Assembly: GCA_947561395.2 (NCBI GenBank)
Contig: OX387195.1
Coordinates: forward strand, 875,501 to 939,500
Source: Buxus sempervirens
Lineage: Eukaryota > Streptophyta > Magnoliopsida > Buxales > Buxaceae
Direction of reading: 5' to 3'
Length of the DNA stretch: 64,000 bases
The position numbers were made by a program, and so were the translations under genes. Under the pieces are notes generated by a model. It was not told where the DNA came from, made no database searches, and saw only the letters and a program-made list of their open reading frames with translations. Shown in pieces: positions 57,591 through 64,000 of the stretch; the stretch's first letter is position 1; each line of letters starts with the position of its first letter.

Positions 57591-58869
57591 ACTTTCACTT
57601 CTCTGTTAATCCCAGAACTCCAACTCTGACTAAATTTTTACTGTCTGTAACTACTTATCTAGCCTCCCAACACTCCCAGGACACATTCAAAACTATTTTG
57701 GATTTAATCTAATATGATTTCCAATTATCCCCAATTCCACTGTACAAAACCCTCCGTAACTGTTATTACCCAGAACACCGAGAAAACTTCAATCAATACA
57801 ATCAACACAATGCATTCATTCAACCAATACACGAATAAACCCGAAAACTCGGTTGTAAAAGAGTGCCACTCACTTGTATGCGCTAAATCCCAGAACAACC
57901 AGGTTCTTCCAAAATCGGCCGAGCACGACTCCGGCTGCGCGTGAAGATGAAATGGTAGCCGAATAATTCCTCTGCTCGCGAGAGAGATAACCCGCAACAA
58001 TCCGGCTCCAATGAACTCCTAGCAGTCCTTCCTAGTCTTGCTCTTCATGGAATAACCCCAATCGCCAAATCGCCCAGCCCTCTCCAGCTAAACGAGACTA
58101 ACGAAAATTACTTCCTCCTTACCCTACTTTCCCTTTTCGGTATCATTACCTCGCGAGACATACGCCGCTTGATAACTTTCCTATTTTCCCTTGATCCTAT
58201 TCGCGCTCGCCCACTGGAAACCCTACATGTTCCACATCCACTTACGTTAATAAGCAGACACTATACTTTAATAATAATAAAATAATAATATACATTTTCC
58301 AGAAAAATGGCTATATAACGCCTGTACATACGAGTATGGGCTAAGCCCTCAAACAACAAAATCACCTGATAAACACAGTTTATATATATATATAGCAAAC
58401 TGAATAACTAAATAAATAAATAAACTCACAAAAATCAGGGTCTTACACATTTCTCTTCATTTTACTTGTTTTGTTATGTTGCTTGTGTATGTCTCATGGT
58501 TTGGCCGTAAGAGACTTAGGAAAAGGACCTCTAGGGTCCCTCACTTTCCTCTCCTTATGGAGAAGGTGAGCAATTCCTGTCTACAATGAAGAGACACTTG
58601 TGGTCTCTTCAAATCACATGGATTTTCATCCATGGGTGGAGGAGCCAGGCCCCTAGCCTTGATCCTTACTTTCTTTGGTATAAAATCAACTTAAAGTGGT
58701 TTAATTAGGGTTTAACCCCCATTTTCAGACCACTGTGGACCTGCCCAGAAGCCTACAGACATCCTGGTTATCCCAAAGACCAATGGAACTCAGTCCCTGT
58801 CCAAAAAATGTAAAATTGTGATTTCTTAAGCTGAACTGAAAACTTAGATCGGTCAAGCATACCTCTGTT

Positions 58870-58933
58870 CATAGCCGAAATTAAATTTCGGCTATGCATT
58901 TTTTAAGTATGACCGAAATTCAATTTCGGTCAT
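58870..58933. repeat. Two perfect palindromes of 27 and 25 bp
   Basis: Arms CATAGCCGAAATT (58870-58882) and its complement (58884-58896) flank a single A. Arms ATGACCGAAATT (58909-58920) and its complement (58922-58933) flank a single C. Both share the CCGAAATT core with the dyads at 54.95-55.17 kb in the same LTR. Confidence 0.95.
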
Positions 58934-59339
58934 GAACAGAAGTTGGGTTAACCAATCTGTCTTTTCGGTTAAACCCAGAGAAAACCCAGAAATGCAGTTT
59001 TTCGGACTTCTAGTGTTTTATTTCCCCTTTCTTATTAAACCAATTAATATCAACAGGGTTTGGGCCTCTCTTTAACCCAATATGGGACTTGTGTCCTCCA
59101 TGGGACCAAGTTTGATATCGATGTGCCTTCCAATGGGGTCCACCCATTCCGACCCATTTCATTTGAAATAAATAAACAAGATAAAACCTAATTAAGGGCC
59201 GTACCTCATGAAGCCCAATTGGATACATGATTGATAACTTTAGATGGTTTGATCGTTGTAAAACCCGGAATTTTTAAGAGATTTTAATTAAGGGTAAATA
59301 GGGGATTAAAGGATTTAATGAGATTAATTAAGTCAAATT

Positions 59340-59690
59340 TTTAAAAAGGTTTAAGTGGGTTTAAGTTGATTTGGTTTAAGTGGGTTTAGTTGGGTTCATA
59401 TGGGTTATTTAAGTGGGTTTATGTGATTTATTTAAGTGGGTTGGTTTAATTGGTTAGTTGGGTTTAATTTCAGTGGTTTGGTTTATTGGATTAAGTGGAG
59501 CGGTTTAGTTAATTTAGTAGATAACTTGAATTTATTTGGGTTAATTGGGTAAATTGGTCCGGTTCAATTGGGTTCGGTTTAGTCAATCTGGTTTATGTGT
59601 ACAAAAGGAGTTTAATTGGTTTAATTAGGTTTAGTTGGGTTAAGTGGTTTATTTAAATAGGTTCAATCGGACCGGTCTGGTTGGTTTGGT
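59340..59690. repeat. Degenerate TTTAAGTGGGTTTA-type repeat
   Basis: About 350 bp made of variants of GGTTTAAGTGGGTTTAGTTGG, upstream of the TATA box of the solo LTR. Reminiscent of telomere-like sequence but not TTTAGGG. Confidence 0.75.
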
Positions 59691-60595
59691 CGGTTCGGTT
59701 AACCGGGTCATATATATATATAAGAAAACCCTCTTACCAAGAGAACCGGAAGGGGTCAATTTCATTTTGTGAAAGAATAACCGGAGGGGTTCTTTCAGTT
59801 CGTCTCTTGTTGGAGAAGCCGCAGGGAGAAAGGGGTTTGAGGTGAGCGAGGAGCGCCGAGAAGAGGAGGAGAATAAGGAGAGAGGAAGAAAAGAAGAGGA
59901 GATAAGTAGTTTTTTTTATACTGTTCTTGTTTTCTCACGATTTTAGAAGGTGAGTTGATTTTCTAGATGCTGAATCTCATGTATAAGTTCAACTATCAAG
60001 ATTAATATTCAGTTTAATGTAATGATAGAAGATTTCAGTTGGTTTTAAGTGAAATGGATTGTTGGGGTGATCAAGCAAAACCTTTGAAATTCACGGAACC
60101 CGATTGGCACACGATGAAGTTTTGAAAAATATTTAAATTTTGGTGCAAAACATCAATAGTAAATAGAAATTGATGTATTATTTTAGAAAGTAATTACATT
60201 TTAGCGTAAAACTTCTACTGTATTAATAAATTAGTACACCGAACCTAAATAATTACTTTTTAGTTTAGATTTTAGTTAGATTCAACAAATAAGTTCAAAC
60301 CCCAAATAAATAATTACATTTTAGTTACATTTGGAAAGAAAAAATCAAAAGTCAAAGAAAAAGTGTTTAAAAATGGATTTTTGGATTTGTAACTTAATTT
60401 AAAAATAAGATAATGGCAATTTAATAATAGTAAAGAGAAAACTAATAGTTGAGATGCAATCTGGCATATTACATGAACAAAATTTTAGAAAAATAATAGT
60501 TGAAATAAAAAGGGTTGGTAGTTTGGTTGTGATATATTTTTCTCCATGTACCTGGAGAGTCAATTTGAGATGCCCATGTATTGGGTAGATGCTTT

Positions 60596-60955
60596 ATTAC
60601 TGTGTACTCTGAGAGGCCCCGTGTACTCGGGATGTTCTAGTTGAGATTAGAATGAGTTGTGTTAATTATATTTTCATGGTTGGTTATGATTTTAGAACTT
60701 AGTACGCATAGCGCTATATGGATCCATGTAGGAGCTAGGTAGTGGAAGGGATTGTACTTTGCTAGTTGTAATTCCCTGTCCACGCACGCGTGTTCCACTG
60801 TGTACTCAGTGAGGCCTGATCGTGTACTCGGCTGGCTGCGGCTATTCACTCATTTTATCGTGTACTCGGACCATGTTTGGGTAGTTCTTGCCAACCCATC
60901 ACTGTACTGGGTGGGTTCTCCCGCAATAAGACGATGATCGTGTACTCGGCTTCGC
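60596..60955. repeat. Interspersed GTGTACTCGG repeats
   Basis: About seven copies of TGTACTCGG or close variants (60601, 60620, 60799, 60823, 60860, 60903, 60940) spaced 20-180 bp apart in the downstream half of the solo LTR. Confidence 0.8.
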
Positions 60956-62046
60956 ACCTAAGCCGGGAGGTGGCATAGTGGACATTGTGATTATCCTGGT
61001 TAAAGACAGTCTTACGTCATGAGTCCTGCTATGGTTTGTTGATTTATTCTGGTTACCTTGTGTTTATTGATATATTATTGTGGAATTATTCTGGTTATTC
61101 GTTTATTTTCGATTGATGCATATTTTAATCCGAATCATATTTTAGAAATGGTAAAATGTTTGTGAGCATGCATAGACTACTTACTGGGATATTCGTATCT
61201 CAGACCGTTTGTTTTGTTTTGTTTTCAGATTCTGGTAAGGTCGACACCTGCGGGTATATGCGAGGTTCATGTGAGTTAGCCTTGGTATTTGTTTTATTGT
61301 TGAGCTTGGGTTATAGTGCACTATGTTATCCAGTTATTGTTTTATTCATGTCCTTCCTTCACTCTGATTTTGCTATCTTGGGTTTTATATTAACCTTCGG
61401 AGATAAGTTACGGTTTCTCTGCGTAACTTGGATCCGGGGCGTTACAATCGTGACTAAGGGTGTAGGTTTACCGGGCCTTATCTCTTTAAAAGAGAACCCG
61501 CTTATTTAACCAAAAATGGAAGGGACACACATCCCTCATACACAAAAGCCTTAGGCTTCCTAACCTAAGCCTGGGAGATGAGTCCCAGGCCCATACCTAG
61601 TCAAATTGAAATCAAATCAAAATCAAGATAATAGAATTAAAGGAAACTGCAATGGGGCCCACCTAAAAGGCCCCCAAATCATCCAGGCTCACTAAAAAGT
61701 ATAAAATCATAAATTTAATCTTTTCAACCTTAACCCAATAATTAATTAAACAAACTTAACCACAAATTCTAAAGGGCTTCTAAGCTTAGACGAAGCCCAA
61801 AAGCAGGATATATGGGCTATCCCTTAGCCCATCTTGGATTCTGCTAGCCTTTCAATGGGGTACGCCAACCAGGCAAAGATCACTTAATAAAGAAGATAAA
61901 AACCGAACAGGACCTACACCTCTTAAGTGGTCCCCACATAGATCTAATCAATGAGCGCATATTTGTTTAGGATATGTGAAATAAAGCGAGTTAACTCATA
62001 ACCAAGATAACCTATGGGACCCGTCATCCGGCGAGGCGGAACGGGG

Positions 62047-64000
62047 TGTAAGACCCCGAAAATTTTTAGAATTTTAAATTAAATAAAAATCAGTATTTAT
62101 TTGTGGACTTAACTGAAAGTTTTTAATGGAATATATAGCTGATCATAATAATGAAGGAGATCAGGAGTTTGATGCAAATCCAACCGTTGGATAATGAGAT
62201 AATGGGGTAAGTGTTAAATTAGTGTAATTTATCAATTCGATTGGTTAGAGGTGTAGGAGTTGATGGAAGGGAGATACATGGGATCATAAGGGATTAAAAA
62301 AAAAATAGGGTTTATACTTAAGAAAGTATACAACTAATCGTATACCTTGTCTTGTATTCTCTGGCGGCTAAAGGAAACGAGAGACCGAGAGAGAAGAGAA
62401 GAAGGAGACGGAGGAGCTTTGCTGTTCTTGAGGAGATCCACGTCTAGAAGTTTTGGTGTTGCAGAAGAGGAGAGATCAGAACTACATTAAGAGGAAAGAG
62501 GAGGAAGAAGAAAACTTGGAACGAATAGAGGTAGGTAGCACACCCGTTTAGTCGTATTGCGTTTTATTGTAATTTAATCTTTCTGTATGTTCTAAATATA
62601 TTGAATATATGTTTGTGTAGATATTAGAGACGATCTTGATGTATAGAATATAGTGTATTGCATAAAAACTTGTTTTCGGAAGTTGATTTAGTCGCTATTT
62701 GTCGAGCGCCTGGCATGATCGCCTGAGTGACGTAGCCGAGTGACTCGCCTGTGTAATTTAGAGAGTTTGTTGCCCAACCAATCACCAAAGTGACCAAGGT
62801 TGAGCGACAGTAGAAAATATCGATTTTTAGTTTAGGTCACCTAGCATATCGCCTGAGCGCCTATGTTGAGCATCTGTTTGATTTTCAATTTTGTTTTAAA
62901 GTATACGACCGCCCAACCAGGTCACTTACGCGATGCGGTTGAGCGACCAACACAGAAACTTGATTTTTTTGAAATTGAAGAATTATTCCAATACAAAATG
63001 ATTTTAAATGAATTTAAATATCTGAACCAACAAATATTAGGTGTTTACAACTGTTTTCAATGATCTTTTGTACTTGAAACAAATTGATGAGGGATTTAGG
63101 TTTGTTTGTAAAAAGGTTGTCTTACTTTGGAAATAAAAGGATTTGTGGGACTATTTCACAATCTGATTTGAGTTGATTCTTACTCAGTAAAATATATTTT
63201 AAAGTATCTTGATTTCTGAACTTTAAAAGAACTTCACACCCGAAATATTTTATAGAGTTATCTTTGAAAAGAGTATAAGCTTCTGAATACCCTATATGCC
63301 ACTAGGCACTATTACTAACTATATCGTTTTGAATTAGTTGTTATTGTTGGTGTCTAGTGGGCATAGCTGCATATGGATCCATAGGATTAAGATAAAGAGT
63401 GAAGAGGTTTTTCTTTGGTTGGATACTCCTAGTTTGCGCTCGCGCTTCCTTTGCAAGTTAGCTTGCATTGGGGGTCTTCATATCTGTAGGGTCTCATTTC
63501 ATGTTTATGTTGCTGGTGAGTACCTTGTATGCGAGGATAAGCGGTCATCTCCATGTATTGATTCAGGTGTTGTATGCTAGTGGTACGTGCCGAACTCTGT
63601 GAGTTTCGTGCGCAATAAGTTGATGTCTCTCTTATTGTTAGATTGAGATTCGGGTTTGAGGATTTACTAGCTTCTCTCATAAGTCTCATGGTGGCATAGT
63701 GAATGAAGAGTTTCTTGTTAAATGCCTTCTTGTCTTCATGAGTCCTACAAAGACATGAGATGGATTGGTTTTGGTTTTGCTTATTACGCTTTTGTATTGG
63801 AAATCATGTTGAGAGGAAAGATTATATCTGTTGCAATGTTTTTATTTGAGTACTATTTTTTTTATTGAGATTGTATCCTGTTTATTCGTTTACTTTATCG
63901 AGCATGAAAGAATGATTATTTTTATGTATAAATTGTTTATTCATGCATGTTGTTACCTACTGGGATATTCGTATCTCATTCATGTTTTGTTTTGTTTTTC
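62047..64000 (+). mobile_element. LTR of family C/D/E, partial, runs off the window
   Basis: Starts TGTAAGACCCCGAAAATTTT directly after GGCGGAACGGGG of the older LTR; the expected TSD would be CGGGG. Similarity to the 59257 copy includes CATA..CTGCATATGGATCCATAG near 63370 and TACTGGGATATTCGTATCTCA near 63965, so the window ends about 200 bp before the LTR end. It has its own array of GAGCGCCT/TGAGCGAC phrases (62700-62955). Whether it is solo or complete cannot be seen. Confidence 0.85.
62700..62955. repeat. GAGCG(C/A)C-type phrases in the partial LTR
   Basis: Repeated GAGCGCCT, GAGCGACA, CGCCTGAG and GCCCAACCA phrases. The position in the LTR roughly matches the GGCGCC array of the copy at 56086. 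Confidence 0.65.

Larger units (their letters stand above)
56086..58447 (-). mobile_element. Solo LTR (family C/D/E), minus strand, TSD CATTT
   Basis: On the minus strand it begins TGTAAGACCCTGATTTTTG and ends ATCCGGGGCGTTACA. Perfect 5-bp duplications CATTT lie at 56081-56085 and 58448-58452. It contains three internal repeat arrays (56645-56755, 56905-56994, 57310-57590) and no coding domain. The TGTAA-ACCC start is typical of long-LTR Ty3/gypsy elements of plants (lineage inferred). It is nested in the LTR that starts at 54440. The intact TSD indicates a fairly recent event relative to its host element. Confidence 0.93.
59257..61446 (+). mobile_element. Solo LTR (family C/D/E), plus strand, TSD ATCGT
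   Basis: Begins TGTAAAACCCGGAATTTTT and ends GGATCCGGGGCGTTACA. Perfect 5-bp duplications ATCGT are at 59252-59256 and 61447-61451. A TATA box lies at 59711-59722. The region before it is a degenerate TTTAAGTGGGTTTA repeat (59340-59690). The later half has repeated GTGTACTCGG phrases (60600-60945). The last 15 bases equal those of the minus-strand solo LTR at 56086. Fossil without coding parts, nested in the LTR that starts at 54440. Confidence 0.94.
54440..62046 (+). mobile_element. LTR fossil (family A/B), interrupted by two solo LTRs and cut by a third element
   Basis: Starts TATAAGCACCTCATTTTTGC, aligning with the solo LTR at 21249. A TATA box TATAAAAG is at 55181-55188. Segments 54440-56085, 58453-59256 and 61452-62046 are colinear with the 21249 copy; the last ends at GGCGAGGCGG, equivalent to ~23640 there. 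The insertions are at 56086-58447 and 59257-61446, and a further element starts at 62047. The remaining end is beyond the window. No coding parts are seen. It is the oldest layer of the nest. Confidence 0.88.

Noticed and set aside
59340-59690. Telomere-like repeats
   Set aside because: Units are TTTAAGTGGGTTTA variants, not the plant TTTAGGG; they belong to the LTR upstream region.
1-64000. CRISPR arrays, bacterial operons, tRNA or rRNA genes
   Set aside because: None seen. The tandem repeats lack a repeat-spacer pattern, and no cloverleaf or rRNA sequence was recognised.

Overview
This is nuclear DNA of a flowering plant. It is AT-rich, has GT-AG introns and TATA boxes, and carries plant hAT elements, L1-type LINEs, Ty1/copia and long-LTR fossils. 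Both recognisable host genes have plant-type protein sequences. The species cannot be named from this window. About four fifths of the sequence is transposon-derived or unassigned intron and intergenic DNA.

Two host genes are present, divergently arranged. (1) A glyoxylate/succinic semialdehyde reductase gene (GLYR1 type) runs leftward from its ATG at 32896. Seven exons are clear and in phase (residues 1-262), with exon 7 ending at 13512. The last ~27 codons were not found and probably lie beyond the left edge, so the gene would span more than 32 kb. (2) An intact SNU13/15.5K (NHP2L1) gene runs rightward: five coding exons from 45655 to 51129 encode 128 residues, and a 5'-UTR exon and intron are likely upstream.

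Layout: 1-1.85 kb is a copia fossil. 1.9-10.5 kb holds two related hAT transposons, one inserted backwards into the other. 10.7-12.9 kb is a solo LTR (minus strand) with a target-site duplication (TSD). 13.0-13.2 kb is a LINE tail. 13.5-32.9 kb is GLYR1, whose introns hold a solo LTR (21.2-23.8), an L1 LINE split by other insertions (24.1-27.6) and an LTR fossil (28.4-31.1). 33.0-33.3 kb is the GLYR1 promoter with three ACGT-core boxes. 33.4-34.1 kb is an hAT MITE. 34.6-34.9 kb is a 105-bp tandem repeat. 36.1-41.8 kb is a gag-only LTR element inside an older LTR. 42-44.1 kb holds further LTR and MITE copies. 44.6-51.1 kb is SNU13. 51.1-54.4 kb is intergenic DNA with MITEs. 54.4-64 kb is a Russian-doll nest: one LTR element interrupted by three members of another LTR family in both orientations.

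The most unusual observations are: matched palindromic cassettes at two fixed positions in each of two related LTRs, with a different sequence in each copy; a tandem duplication that copies the SNU13 exon-4 splice acceptor; a partial copy of GLYR1 exon 1 inside intron 1; a reading-frame-preserving 105-bp repeat; and the precisely resolved nests of insertions. No clearly novel gene system was seen.
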